A stretch of DNA of 64,000 nucleotides from Empedobacter brevis NBRC 14943 = ATCC 43319 (lineage in GTDB: Bacteria; Bacteroidota; Bacteroidia; Flavobacteriales; Weeksellaceae): positions 1 to 64,000 of the forward strand of contig NZ_KB908297.1 in the NCBI RefSeq assembly GCF_000382425.1, given 5' to 3'. Below, one piece after another: positions 50,222 to 60,259 of the stretch (position 1 is its first letter; each line of letters starts with the position of its first letter). The notes below the pieces were generated by a model. The model saw nothing but the letters and a program-made list of their open reading frames with translations, was not told the DNA's origin and ran no database searches. Both the position numbers and the translations under genes were made by a program.

Positions 50222-52504
50222 ATGACGCATTTTTACGCTAAAATAACACTCTTATTCACCTTCTTTTTAATACTGAATGGCAGCCTGTTCGGCCAATATA
50301 TCAACGTTGACACTTCCTATACTCCAAAAGAATTAGTTAAGGATATTTTTGTGGGAACAAGCTGCATAGATATTGATGAGAATTCAATTAAAATTACAGG
50401 TTGGAATTTTGGTGACGGAGACAAAAGTTATGGTTTTTTTGACAAAAGCTCCAGTTCTTTTCCTTTATCTAAAGGTATTTTATTATCAACAGGTAAACTA
50501 AATGATGCACCGGGTCCGAATAACGGTATTAATAGCGCAGATGACAGTAATTGGAAAGGAGATCTTGATTTAGAAAAAGCTTTAGGTATTTCAAGAACAA
50601 CAAATGCTACAGTTTTAGAATTTGATTTTATTTCTCACCAAACCAATCAAATTAGTTTTAATTATCTATTTGCATCAGAACAATATTTGAAAAGAAATGA
50701 CGCAGGCAACTGTGGCTATACAGATGGTTTTGCCTTTTTAATAAAAGAAACAGGAAGTTCAGAATCTTATACAAATTTAGCTGTAATTCCCGGTACAAAT
50801 ACACCGGTTTCTGTCAATACAGTTTACGGAAACGGAGGAAAATGTACAGCAGTTAATCCCCGATACTTTGATCAATTTAATCCAGTATATGCTCCGATTA
50901 GTTTCAATGGTCAAACCAAAATAATGACCGCACAAACCGGCATAAAAACCGGAGTGAAATATCATCTTAAAATTGTTATTGCAGATCAAGGAAATGGAAT
51001 GTATGATTCAGGAGTTTTTTTAAAAGCAGGAAGTTTTACAGGTACCAAAAGTCTAGGTCCGGCTATTTCTCTTTGCCCGGGAACATCAGACGTTATAGAT
51101 GCGACAACACCAGACTCTACGTATAAATGGTACAAAGACGGAGAAGAAATTATTGGAGAAACGAACGCAAAATTAGTCGTTAGTAACCCTGGTTATTACG
51201 AAGTCGAAATTACACAGAACAGTGGCTGCATGCTTAAAGGATTTATGCATGTTTCTTTGCAGGAGGAACCGGTGATTTCACAAAATAATTTTTCTATTTG
51301 TGACGATGATTTGGATGGAAATGTTCAGGTCAATTTACAAGATTATACTGACAGAATTGTAGAAGATTATTACGCAGCTCATCAAGTTAAATATTTTGAA
51401 ACAGAGCAGGAAGCAAAAGATAATTTAACAATTGGTATTTCAAGTTTTACTCTTAATCAAACTCAAAATTCTAAAACAGTATACATACGGGTTCAAATTG
51501 GAAGTTGTACCCCTGTAATTAAACCAATCACTTTTGCACTTAATAATTTGAGTCAGGCCAATCCTACTTCACCCATAGAAATTTGTGATTCAGATTTAAG
51601 TAATAGTCAAGAAATCAATCTGTCAGACTATATCAATAGTTTAGTCACAAACCCGGAAGGAATTCCTACATTTTATTTGACAGAAGTTGATGCTAAAAGT
51701 AGAAAAAATGCAATCAGTTTTACTCAAATTCTTCGTTCAGACCAAACATTTTGGATGAGATTTAAACAAACAGGTTTATGTGAAAATGTGACACCGGTTC
51801 AGTTTATTTTTAAACAACCAAAGTCATCTTCCGTCTTAGTTAATCAAACCATTTGCAAAGGTACTACAACTACTTTAGATGCAGGACCAGGATTTGACTC
51901 TTATCGTTGGTTACACAATGGATCAACGTCTTCTTCTATTACAAATGTGACGGCAGGAACTTACCAAGTAGAATTAGGTTTTAACGGTTGTATTTATGTT
52001 CAAGAAGTGAATGTTTTAGAATTTGAAGACCCCATTATTACGTCTATCGATATTCAAGCTTCTACTGTTACGATAAATGTAAGCGGAGGAACTCCTCCTT
52101 ATCAATACTCTTTAGATGGCGGACCATATCAAAACTCTAATGTATTTACGAATGTTATGTTAGGGAATCATACCGTTTATGTACAATCCGGCGGTTGCAC
52201 CCCAATCTCAATGAATTTCTCATTAATTAAAGTCACTAATTTTATTTCGCCAAACGGAGATGGGATAAATGATGTCTTCGATTTATCTGAATTAAAAAAT
52301 AAAACAAATCCATCCGTTTTGATATTTGATCGTTTTGGAAAAATTATTTTCTCAGGCTCAGAAGCTAATAATTTTATCTGGAACGGAAAATATAATGAAA
52401 TCAAGCTTCCGACAGGAAGTTATTGGTACAAAATTGAATGGACAGAACCTCATACTACGAAGAAAGTAACCATTACTGAATCTATTTTACTAAAAAATAA
52501 TTAA
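50222..52504 (+). CDS. T9SS type B protein with choice-of-anchor L region
   Basis: About 760 residues from the ATG 50222 (a TTG at 50201 adds 7 residues). Signal peptide MTHFYAKITLLFTFFLILNGSLFGQ. The first ~260 residues fit the choice-of-anchor L pattern (TTNATVLEFDFISHQTNQISFNYLFASEQY). Middle repeats with ICDSDLSNSQEINLSDY follow. The end, FISPNGDGINDVFDL...YWYKIEW, is the gliding-motility-type (T9SS type B) domain. Exported through T9SS to the surface; perhaps adhesion. The small gene behind it starts 3 nt after the stop. Confidence 0.87.
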   Translation: MTHFYAKITLLFTFFLILNGSLFGQYINVDTSYTPKELVKDIFVGTSCIDIDENSIKITGWNFGDGDKSYGFFDKSSSSFPLSKGILLSTGKLNDAPGPNNGINSADDSNWKGDLDLEKALGISRTTNATVLEFDFISHQTNQISFNYLFASEQYLKRNDAGNCGYTDGFAFLIKETGSSESYTNLAVIPGTNTPVSVNTVYGNGGKCTAVNPRYFDQFNPVYAPISFNGQTKIMTAQTGIKTGVKYHLKIVIADQGNGMYDSGVFLKAGSFTGTKSLGPAISLCPGTSDVIDATTPDSTYKWYKDGEEIIGETNAKLVVSNPGYYEVEITQNSGCMLKGFMHVSLQEEPVISQNNFSICDDDLDGNVQVNLQDYTDRIVEDYYAAHQVKYFETEQEAKDNLTIGISSFTLNQTQNSKTVYIRVQIGSCTPVIKPITFALNNLSQANPTSPIEICDSDLSNSQEINLSDYINSLVTNPEGIPTFYLTEVDAKSRKNAISFTQILRSDQTFWMRFKQTGLCENVTPVQFIFKQPKSSSVLVNQTICKGTTTTLDAGPGFDSYRWLHNGSTSSSITNVTAGTYQVELGFNGCIYVQEVNVLEFEDPIITSIDIQASTVTINVSGGTPPYQYSLDGGPYQNSNVFTNVMLGNHTVYVQSGGCTPISMNFSLIKVTNFISPNGDGINDVFDLSELKNKTNPSVLIFDRFGKIIFSGSEANNFIWNGKYNEIKLPTGSYWYKIEWTEPHTTKKVTITESILLKNN

Positions 52505-52506
52505 GA

Positions 52507-52821
52507 ATGAATGATTGGATCAGTTTTCAAAAAAAAGAGTTGATGATGGAAATCCATTTGGGTGAACAAAACATGGAAGAAGAACTTCTTTTATTTTGGA
52601 AAAAAATTAAACTCTCTCCGGAAGTTTGGAAATGCTCAGACGTTATTGAAGAAAATTTCTGGGTTGTAGCCCAATATCAGCATTATATTATTTGGTACAA
52701 TGATATTGAAGAGGGGTTCAATATTTCTACATTTTCAACTAAACACGAAATCCTGGAATATGGAGCTTCTCGAAATGAACTAAATTTTGCCGTTCTTCAA
52801 TTAAAGACTATTATCCAATAA
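52507..52821 (+). CDS. Small cytosolic orphan after the T9SS gene
   Basis: 104 residues, no signal, acidic, rich in aromatic residues (NFWVVAQYQHYIIWYNDIEEGFN). No family recognised. It starts 3 nt after the stop of the T9SS gene, so the two share a transcript. A partner role in secretion or folding is possible but unproven. Confidence 0.6.
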   Translation: MNDWISFQKKELMMEIHLGEQNMEEELLLFWKKIKLSPEVWKCSDVIEENFWVVAQYQHYIIWYNDIEEGFNISTFSTKHEILEYGASRNELNFAVLQLKTIIQ

Positions 52822-52850
52822 ATAAAAAAAGGAACATCATATGATGTTCC
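52822..52850 (-). terminator. Terminator of typA
   Basis: GGAACATCAT/ATGATGTTCC (52831-52850) is a perfect palindrome, and the minus strand continues into T7. It also lies just after the convergent small gene. Confidence 0.85.
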
Positions 52851-52876
52851 TTCCTTCGTTTTATATCAATATCAAA

Positions 52877-54679
52877 TTATCCCATTGATTTTTCAAAACG
52901 TTTACGATCAACTTCTTTTAAGTGAATTTTACGTAAACGGATAAAGTTTGGTGTTACTTCGATACATTCATCAGCTTGGATATATTCCATACATTCTTCC
53001 AAAGTCATTTCAGTTTTCGGAGCAATTGCTGTAGAATCATCTTTACCGGCTGCACGAATATTGTTCAACTTTTTTGCCTCAACAACATTTACAACCAAGT
53101 CATTGTTACGTGAATGTTCACCAATAATCATTCCTTCATAAACATCTTCTCCCGGAGCGATAAAGAATTTACCGCGATCTTGTAATTTATCAATAGAATA
53201 AGGAGTAGAAACACCTTGATCCTTAGAAATAATTACACCTGCTGAGCGTCCTGCGATAGCACCTTTGAATGGTTTGTATTCAGAGAATGTGTGTGCCATT
53301 ACAGCTTCACCTGCAGTAGACGTTAACATTTGAGAACGTAATCCGATTAATCCGCGAGATGGAATTTCGAATTCTAAGTGTTGAATTCCTTCTTTTGCTT
53401 CCATTACCAATAAATCACCTTTACGTTGGGTAACTAAATCGATCGCTTTTGAAGAATAGTCATCCGGAACATCAATAACTAATGTTTCGTATGGTTCACA
53501 TTTTACACCATCAATATCTTTAAAGATTACTTGAGGCTGTCCTACTGTCAACTCGTAACCTTCGCGGCGCATTGTCTCTATCAAAACAGATAAGTGCATA
53601 ATACCACGTCCGTATACAAGTTGTGTATTAGAATCCGCTGTTGGTTCAACACGTAAAGCTAAGTTACGTTCTAACTCATCTTCTAAACGTTCTACCAAGT
53701 GACGAGAAGTAACAAATTTACCATCTTTCCCAAAGAAAGGCGAATTATTAATCCCGAAAGACATGTTCATCGTAGGCTCATCGATATGCATTACCGGTAA
53801 TGCTTCCGGATTTTCAGGATCTGCAATTGTATCTCCAATCTGGAAACCATCAATCCCGACAACCGCACAAATATCACCAGCTTTTACTTCAGTTGCTTTT
53901 ACTTTTCCTAAACCGGCAAACGTATATAATTCTTTGATTTTATGTTTTTTGAATGTTCCGTCAGGTTTTGTTAAAGCGATCCAATCACCCTCTTTAACTA
54001 CACCGCGTGTCACTTTTCCTACAGCAATACGTCCTAAGAATTTAGAATAATCTAAAGATGTAATCTGCATTTGCAATGACCCTTCATAAGCTTCAGGAGC
54101 AGGAACATGTTCTAAAATTCCATCCATTAAAGGTGTAATATCTTCTACACGTACATTCTCAGTATTAAACCATCCTTGTTTAGAAGAACCGTAGAATGCA
54201 GGGAAATCTAATTGCTCTTCTGTTGCATCCAGGTTAAAGAATAATTCAAATACTTTGTCATAAACCTCATCAGGACGACAGTTTTCTTTATCAACCTTGT
54301 TAATTACAACCAATGGTTTCAACCCTAATTCTAATGCTTTCTGCAACACGAAACGAGTCTGAGGCATTGGACCTTCAAAAGCGTCTACTAATAAGATAAC
54401 CCCATCAGCCATTTTCAATACACGCTCAACTTCTCCACCGAAATCCGCGTGACCAGGAGTATCAATAACATTGATTTTTACACCTTTGTATTCAACTGAA
54501 GCATTTTTAGAGAAGATTGTAATCCCTCTTTCACGCTCAATATCATTGTTATCCATGATTAACTCACCTGACTCTTGGTTTTCTCTAAAAACGTTAGTTG
54601 AGTGAAGAATTTTGTCAACCAATGTAGTTTTACCGTGGTCAACGTGTGCGATAATCGCAATATTTCTAATGTTTTGCAT
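52877..54679 (-). CDS. typA: Translational GTPase TypA/BipA
   Basis: 600 residues. G1 HVDHGKTT (12-19), effector region ERERGITI, G3 DTPGHADF, G4 NKVDKE; the EF-G-like second and later domains follow, then the C-terminal BipA domain. Binds the ribosome and helps assembly and stress adaptation. Monocistronic, with a -7 box and a terminator. Confidence 0.96.
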   Translation of the reverse strand: MQNIRNIAIIAHVDHGKTTLVDKILHSTNVFRENQESGELIMDNNDIERERGITIFSKNASVEYKGVKINVIDTPGHADFGGEVERVLKMADGVILLVDAFEGPMPQTRFVLQKALELGLKPLVVINKVDKENCRPDEVYDKVFELFFNLDATEEQLDFPAFYGSSKQGWFNTENVRVEDITPLMDGILEHVPAPEAYEGSLQMQITSLDYSKFLGRIAVGKVTRGVVKEGDWIALTKPDGTFKKHKIKELYTFAGLGKVKATEVKAGDICAVVGIDGFQIGDTIADPENPEALPVMHIDEPTMNMSFGINNSPFFGKDGKFVTSRHLVERLEDELERNLALRVEPTADSNTQLVYGRGIMHLSVLIETMRREGYELTVGQPQVIFKDIDGVKCEPYETLVIDVPDDYSSKAIDLVTQRKGDLLVMEAKEGIQHLEFEIPSRGLIGLRSQMLTSTAGEAVMAHTFSEYKPFKGAIAGRSAGVIISKDQGVSTPYSIDKLQDRGKFFIAPGEDVYEGMIIGEHSRNNDLVVNVVEAKKLNNIRAAGKDDSTAIAPKTEMTLEECMEYIQADECIEVTPNFIRLRKIHLKEVDRKRFEKSMG

Positions 54680-54697
54680 CCTTGAAAATTATGGGTG

Positions 54698-54705
54698 CAA
54701 ATTTA
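54698..54705 (-). promoter_or_regulatory. -7 box of typA
   Basis: Minus-strand TAAATTTG fits TAnnTTTG, with a leader of about 12 nt. Confidence 0.5.
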
Positions 54706-55049
54706 CGACAAATTTATTTTTTATTACTATACTTTTGATTTTATTTAAATTAAGCAAGAATTAATTTAGAAAAATTTAATATGAATGAATACTTTTTAGT
54801 AAAACGCTGATTTATTTGCAGATTGATTAATAAAAAGTAATTCTATCTGATTAATTATACCTGCGATTCTATCTTACAAAATTAAAGGATGGCTGTACGA
54901 TTATATAAATTAAAAACAGAATAAGTTTTTCAAGAGATATTTGTTGATGCAAAGCATTGTTTTATAAAAACAATAAACTAAATTAGTACAAATAAAAAAC
55001 ACTTTCACTTAAGCATAAATACCTATAAACTATAATCAATCAGATAATC
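54706..55049. other. Gap with no gene seen
   Basis: AT-rich intergenic DNA between typA and the coiled-coil gene. I see no ORF above 20 codons with a credible start, no strong hairpin and no tRNA. Confidence 0.6.
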
Positions 55050-55607
55050 ATGAAAAAAATGTTACAATCATTCATCCTTTTGTTCTCAATAATTGGGTAC
55101 TCTCAAAATAACAACGAATTAAAAAATGAAATTGAAAAAATAAAGAATGATATCACCGAATTAAAATCCGAAATTACTTCAGTAAAAGTTCAGAATTTAT
55201 ATTTTAAGAAAGTTTTAGAAATTAATACTCCTGTTATTCAACAAAAAGAAGATGGCGATGAATATAGAATAACCAGAGTTATGGGAAATAGATCAGAAAA
55301 AACCATCTCTATTCATTTCTTTATCGAGGTGAAAGATGAAAACAAAACATCCTCTCTTGAAGATTTTTCCCTTGTCGATTTATTAGGAAATGAATATCAA
55401 ATCGATTTCAATAATTCCTCTTATCCATACCTTAAACTTTCTGTTGACGTTCCTCTGAATATTAAAATAACTTTTAAAGATATCATTGAAGAACCCAAAT
55501 TGATTAAATTATTTCGATTTAACTCACGCAATGAGCCTGAAAGAAATCCTTTTGATTCGACTAAATCACGGTTAGAATTTAGGGATTTAAATGTTATTTG
55601 GGAATAA
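55050..55607 (+). CDS. Secreted coiled-coil protein
   Basis: 185 residues. Signal peptide MKKMLQSFILLFSIIGYSQ. A charged coiled coil (about 22-50: NELKNEIEKIKNDITELKSE) is followed by a beta-rich domain. Similar in layout to small T9SS-neighbour proteins; no family recognised. Confidence 0.6.
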   Translation: MKKMLQSFILLFSIIGYSQNNNELKNEIEKIKNDITELKSEITSVKVQNLYFKKVLEINTPVIQQKEDGDEYRITRVMGNRSEKTISIHFFIEVKDENKTSSLEDFSLVDLLGNEYQIDFNNSSYPYLKLSVDVPLNIKITFKDIIEEPKLIKLFRFNSRNEPERNPFDSTKSRLEFRDLNVIWE

Positions 55608-55965
55608 GTATAAAACGATAATGTTATACCCTTTATTATTTAGCTGTGCAATATACATTTGTTAATTCGCTCATTAAAAATCTCCCGTTATATTAACCGG
55701 ACAGGACCTAATAAAGTATTTTAACCCGGAAACAACACCTCCATCTTTTACTCTGAAAAGTCCGGCAGGTGGTACACTTGTTATTTCTTTTTCTGTTCAG
55801 AGCAATCTCTTCCGGAACAGTGATATATAATTTTAACCTGATTTCGTGCTTTTTTAGGTATTTGTTCTTTTTTGTCATGTCTAAAAAAATTGCTTTTTAA
55901 AACAGACGCCCAATCCGCTTTTTTTTCCGGATTATTTACGTTAAATTACGTATAAATGCCTTATC
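55608..55965. other. Gap with rising GC
   Basis: No gene seen. From about 55,690 the DNA becomes clearly more GC-rich (CTCCCG, AACCGGACAGG, GTCCGGCAGG), as in the three genes that follow. No repeat or integrase marks the change. Confidence 0.55.
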
Positions 55966-56856
55966 ATGAAAAAAAGTTTATCCTACTATCTTACCTTATT
56001 TGTAATCAGGCTGAAGGGAGTAAAAAAGACGTTTAGTAAAGACCCGATTGACTACCTAAAATTACGGAAAGAAGATATTCATTTTCCAGGAAGTAGATTT
56101 TTTAGAGCACACCCTGATAGCAGTACTTTTACGGTGCAAAAAACAATGGTTACAGAACTATGTTCCGGGAAGAATTCAGCCAAACTGATTCTGTTCGTTC
56201 ACGGCGGAGCTTTTGTATACGGCCCTGTAAAACACCATTGGGATACGGTTAAACAGATAGCAGGTAAAACAGGGTATACCGTTTGGATGTGTGATTACCC
56301 TAAAGCACCCGAGCATAAAATTTCTGAAATAGCACGTAATATTGACGCTGTTTACAGCAAGGCACTGGAAAAGTTCAGGTCAGATGATATATTATGCGTA
56401 GGAGATTCGGCAGGTGCTACATTACTCATTACGCTGGTGCAGCAACTGGTTAAAAAAAACAAAGAGCTGCCGGCTAAACTGCTTTTGATTTCTCCGGTGA
56501 TTGATGCAGCACTCAAAAACCCCGAAATTGCCCTTATAGATAAAAAAGATCCTATATTGTCTAAAAAGGGGGTGTTAAGTGCCAAGCTCATGTGCGCTGA
56601 AAATCAAAACCTTTCCGACCCATTATTATCGCCAATTGAGGGAAGTGTTGAAATGTTTCCTGAAACCATTCTTTTTCTGGCTGAAAACGATATTACTTAC
56701 CCTGACCAGCAACTCTTCGCAAAAAAACTGCAGAAAGCAAACATCAGGTATAAGGTGGTTTTCGGAAAAGATATGCCTCACATCTGGCCGTTATTGCCTG
56801 TTATGAAAGAAGCAAAACAGGCCTTGAAAAGCATGATAGCCCTCATAAAGCAATAA
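55966..56856 (+). CDS. HSL-like alpha/beta hydrolase
   Basis: 296 residues. The HGG oxyanion motif (79-81, FVHGGAFVYG), GDSAG with Ser 148, a late ENDITYPD with the Asp and MPHIW with the His match hormone-sensitive-lipase-type carboxylesterases. No signal peptide in a clear form; the N-terminus has one short hydrophobic stretch. GC-rich relative to most of the window, so probably transferred. Substrate unknown. Confidence 0.82.
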   Translation: MKKSLSYYLTLFVIRLKGVKKTFSKDPIDYLKLRKEDIHFPGSRFFRAHPDSSTFTVQKTMVTELCSGKNSAKLILFVHGGAFVYGPVKHHWDTVKQIAGKTGYTVWMCDYPKAPEHKISEIARNIDAVYSKALEKFRSDDILCVGDSAGATLLITLVQQLVKKNKELPAKLLLISPVIDAALKNPEIALIDKKDPILSKKGVLSAKLMCAENQNLSDPLLSPIEGSVEMFPETILFLAENDITYPDQQLFAKKLQKANIRYKVVFGKDMPHIWPLLPVMKEAKQALKSMIALIKQ

Positions 56857-56985
56857 AAAACACCTACATGCCTATGCCCCCTGATTTATTGAAGCCGGAT
56901 TAGAGCGGACGGCATATTCTTTTTTACAAACAGCATAAAGATAAAATTCAGCATTACGCGGTTTCTTCAGAGCAAAATGATGGTT

Positions 56986-58077
56986 TTATTCTGAAGGCCG
57001 GTATTTCTTACCGTCAAAATCTATATAAAAAGAATCCTGATCTTTACTGATCCACAGATAAATATGAGCCTTTTTACGTTGTTCAGAAACCGACTCAGTT
57101 TTCACACCCCCCATGGTTGCATAGTCAATTGACATGGCACGGTATCCTGCGGGAACAATATTCATTTTTTTCATTTCATAAAGATCGAATACTGCATTGT
57201 CAGAAACCACATAATCAAAAACAGTATTTTTAGGCTCATAATAAGGAAAATATTTTTGTGAAGACTCGTAAGCATTGAATATATACTGGGTTAATTCATT
57301 TTTCATCAGGTATTTACCTTTGTGATTTACATAACTGTACCGCTCCTGTTTATCTGCAATATCCCGAACTACAAACCATACGTTTTCAGTATCTCTCATT
57401 CCGGTAACCGGACGAATCTGCTGGTGAATGAAGTTAAATCCTTTCAATGCTTTGCCTCTGGGGTCAATAATGCCATAATACGTTATGTATGGATCTTTTG
57501 TTTTTTTCCCCGCAACAGCATATACCTTACCATTGATTTTTAGGGGTATTAAAAGTGGTGTCTTAGAATTAGAAGAAGCGTAAAGATCTGAATAGGCTGT
57601 GATGTTTATATAACCTGCCGCTTCTGCATATTCAAACCCCTTGTATCCTTTTTTAGACGATTTTTTCACTATCTCTTGCGGGAACGAACGTGAATAAACG
57701 GGCGGCGGCATTGCTTCTGCAAAGGCTACCACCGAAACCTGGAACTTTATTTTACCTTCCTCGTTCAAATAGAATAGGTATTCTTGAGATGTGGCACTGT
57801 CTCTCACACTTCCCAAGTAGCCATTTTCTTTGTATAAGCTAAGATAGCCTGCAAAAGCCGGCGTTATTCTTTTTAAAGATGTTTTGTGCAAATAACCCCA
57901 TTTTCCGTTTTCACAGTAGGGAACAAGAAATGGGTAATCTTGCTTCTTTAGCGCATCAAAATACAATTTGGCCTTCTCAGCAAATTCAGGTAACGGTATC
58001 CCGTAGTATTTATCTGTTTGTGCTTTTAAAGCCGGGCTTAATAACGCCAGCAGTAATAGTAGGCTGTATTTGTTCAT
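56986..58077 (-). CDS. Secreted protein with WG-like repeats
   Basis: 363 residues with a signal peptide (MNKYSLLLLLALLSPALKAQ). The segment CENGKWGYLHKTSLKRITPAF is like WG/KWG repeats, with others at NGKVYAV and PRGKALKGF. No catalytic site. Composition follows the neighbouring GC-rich genes. The TSS region upstream has an inverted repeat. Role unknown. Confidence 0.6.
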   Translation of the reverse strand: MNKYSLLLLLALLSPALKAQTDKYYGIPLPEFAEKAKLYFDALKKQDYPFLVPYCENGKWGYLHKTSLKRITPAFAGYLSLYKENGYLGSVRDSATSQEYLFYLNEEGKIKFQVSVVAFAEAMPPPVYSRSFPQEIVKKSSKKGYKGFEYAEAAGYINITAYSDLYASSNSKTPLLIPLKINGKVYAVAGKKTKDPYITYYGIIDPRGKALKGFNFIHQQIRPVTGMRDTENVWFVVRDIADKQERYSYVNHKGKYLMKNELTQYIFNAYESSQKYFPYYEPKNTVFDYVVSDNAVFDLYEMKKMNIVPAGYRAMSIDYATMGGVKTESVSEQRKKAHIYLWISKDQDSFYIDFDGKKYRPSE

Positions 58078-58094
58078 GTTTTGAAATTCAATTT

Positions 58095-58140
58095 GGTTGC
58101 AGGTAAAACATCACGTGTTTGTTACCTGTAACCAAAGGTA
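58095..58140 (-). promoter_or_regulatory. -7 box and inverted repeat before the WG-like gene
   Basis: Minus-strand TACCTTTG (58133-58140) fits TAnnTTTG. GGTTGCAGGTAA (58095-58106) and TTACCTGTAACC (58122-58133) pair at 11 of 12 positions, just at the transcription start; this could be an operator or a leader hairpin. Confidence 0.5.
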
Positions 58141-58249
58141 TGAAATTAGTAAATAACTCAGAATATGCCGCTTACGCGGACAGGCTGCTTTGTACCGGTT
58201 TTATAAAACTGACAACAAACAAGAGTAGCTAAAAAATAAGTGGGAAATG

Positions 58250-59143
58250 TTATTGTAAAATTATCTCTTTAGAAATGGTTCCTGTCCGCAAATCAATACA
58301 ATATAAACTGTTATCTGCCTTAAAAATAAGGTACTGTTCTTCTTGACGGACAAGCGGTTTTCCTGAAGAGGAAATCTCAATTCCACAATTTTTAACCGCG
58401 TATCTTACTGTTTTCAGTTGTGTGTATAAGGCTCTGATATTTGGGTTTTCGGAATTGCTATCACTTTGAGCAATAATTACATCAAACAGGTTTTGATTGT
58501 TTGGGTAGAAAAAGGCATAGTACTGCCCTTCATTAGCTTCTTTTATTCCGTATTGCTGTAATTCTTGTGGCTGAACAGGATTGGATATATCAAAACAAAA
58601 CACGCCGAACCCTTGTACATTCCCCAAAAGAAACTGCTGGTTGTTAAATAATGTCAGCGCATCATACAAACCACTAATGGCGTCTTCACCTTCGTATTGA
58701 TTACTACCCGGGATCGTTTTTGGGGACAGTATTTGTTGTTCCTGATCAAAAATATGAAAATGATACCGGGCTGTTATAAAAAGTAGTTTTTCCGGTGTCC
58801 ATTTTTTGAATCTGTAAAAATCTACGTCATAATAATCATCCAGCAAATAAAAACGTTCCTGTTTCTTTTTTTGTGTTTTGAGATAAATAGGTGCATACAC
58901 GTGATAAAGATTTTCATCTGCTTTTATTTTTGTCTTTTTCCATTTTCCTGTATTGCTTAATTCAAATTTGTAGTTTTTAGGTTCATGTCTCCCGATCTGA
59001 TACAAGGTGTTGTTCAATGAGTCTTTGAAGGTAGTATAGACAACAAACTCATTGGAAGGAAAAGGCAAACTTCTTTCAGGCGGAATCTGTCCGTAAATTA
59101 CAGAGCAGAGAAAGAGGCTGAAAATTAAGTACAATCGGAGCAT
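58250..59143 (-). CDS. Secreted orphan, beta-rich
   Basis: 297 residues. Signal peptide MLRLYLIFSLFLCSVIYGQ. Beta-propeller-like strands (FLLGNVQGFGVFCFDISNP; LYCIDLRTGTISKEI). Its start is 1 nt from the end of the HxlR gene, so the two may be read from the same transcript. No family recognised. Confidence 0.6.
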   Translation of the reverse strand: MLRLYLIFSLFLCSVIYGQIPPERSLPFPSNEFVVYTTFKDSLNNTLYQIGRHEPKNYKFELSNTGKWKKTKIKADENLYHVYAPIYLKTQKKKQERFYLLDDYYDVDFYRFKKWTPEKLLFITARYHFHIFDQEQQILSPKTIPGSNQYEGEDAISGLYDALTLFNNQQFLLGNVQGFGVFCFDISNPVQPQELQQYGIKEANEGQYYAFFYPNNQNLFDVIIAQSDSNSENPNIRALYTQLKTVRYAVKNCGIEISSSGKPLVRQEEQYLIFKADNSLYCIDLRTGTISKEIILQ

Positions 59144-59144
59144 C

Positions 59145-59486
59145 TTATGAGTCGTTATTCTCTTTCAAGAAAAGTTCACCCCAACTATTTAACTGCCATA
59201 AAACCTTCACCAATTCTTTTCCAAGAGGTGTTAACGAATATTCAACACGCGGTGGCAATTCTGGAAACGAAACTTTTGATAAAATCCCACTTTGTTCCAT
59301 TTCTTTCAGTTGCTGATTCAATACCCGTCGATCTACTTTTCCAATTCCTTTCAAAAATTCGCTTGGACGTTTTTTACCTTCGTTTATTTGCCAAACAATA
59401 GGAATTTTCCATTTACCACTAATGGCATTTACCGCAAATTCCAATGGACAAACTTTTTGTTCTATTGCTGCTTGTTTTGTTTTCAT
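59145..59486 (-). CDS. HxlR-family regulator
   Basis: 113 residues, one winged helix: VCPLEFAVNAISGKWKIPIV, then KRPSEFLKGIGKVDRRVLNQQLKEMEQSGI and VEYSLTPLGKEL. The Cys 18 position matches redox- or electrophile-sensing HxlR members (such as HypR or QorR), but that is inference. It is divergent from the peroxiredoxin-like gene, with a palindrome between them. Confidence 0.9.
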   Translation of the reverse strand: MKTKQAAIEQKVCPLEFAVNAISGKWKIPIVWQINEGKKRPSEFLKGIGKVDRRVLNQQLKEMEQSGILSKVSFPELPPRVEYSLTPLGKELVKVLWQLNSWGELFLKENNDS

Positions 59487-59529
59487 CTGTCTTTTTTATT
59501 TTATTTTTTCCTTCGCAAAATGGCTCATA

Positions 59530-59552
59530 CAATAAAAGTGACTTTTTTATTG
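59530..59552. promoter_or_regulatory. Possible HxlR operator, site 1
   Basis: AAAAGTGACTTTT (59534-59546) is a 6-1-6 palindrome, within the wider CAATAAAA...TTTTATTG inverted repeat. It lies between the divergent HxlR and peroxiredoxin-like genes. Confidence 0.5.
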
Positions 59553-59626
59553 CATAGAGATTAAAATATGCCGTATTGCCTACCTCAAAACACTTATAAA
59601 TCTTTGTATAAAATTAAACAAATAAG

Positions 59627-60259
59627 ATGGATCATTTAGCACAACAAATCGCAAAATTGAACGAAGAATTAATTTCACAAATTCCTTTAGAAAGCTTAAC
59701 GGCGTTTCAACAATCAATTCAGGAATTAAAAGAAAAACAAATTGAAAACAGAAGTTTGACTATCGGAGAAAAATTCCCTGATTTTGATCTTCACAACTTT
59801 AATCATCAAGCTGTTTCATTACAGAATTTACTGCATAACAAAAAACTCATCATTGCATTTTTAAGAGGAAGTTGGTGCCCGTATTGTAATTTAGAAATAA
59901 AAGCATTGCAAAATGAAATTGACAAATTCAAAAATACAAAACTCATTGTGGTTACACCGCAAACAGAAAAGGCAAATCTTGAATGGCATATGCAGCACAA
60001 TACATCATTTGAGATTTTAACAGATAAAAATAATCAGCTGGCTCAAAAAGTTGGAATTGACTTTAAGTTACAAGACTTCGTTATTCCTTATTACGAAAAT
60101 CTAGGAATTGATTTACCCCAAATTAACCAGATCCAAAACCATAGTTTACCTATTCCTGCTGTTTATCTTTTAGATAAAAACGGAACAATTATGTATAAAT
60201 TTGTCAATGCGAATTATATGGAGCGCATCAATATTAACGAACTCATAAAGCACATATAA
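59627..60259 (+). CDS. Peroxiredoxin-like (AhpC/TSA) protein
   Basis: 210 residues. Thioredoxin fold with GSWCPYCN (Cys 84, Cys 87) and AhpC/TSA blocks; the CxxC suggests a thiol-disulfide or peroxiredoxin-like reductase. The N-terminal ~45 residues are a helical extension typical of this subgroup. It ends one base before the start of the AlkD-like gene. Confidence 0.85.
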   Translation: MDHLAQQIAKLNEELISQIPLESLTAFQQSIQELKEKQIENRSLTIGEKFPDFDLHNFNHQAVSLQNLLHNKKLIIAFLRGSWCPYCNLEIKALQNEIDKFKNTKLIVVTPQTEKANLEWHMQHNTSFEILTDKNNQLAQKVGIDFKLQDFVIPYYENLGIDLPQINQIQNHSLPIPAVYLLDKNGTIMYKFVNANYMERININELIKHI

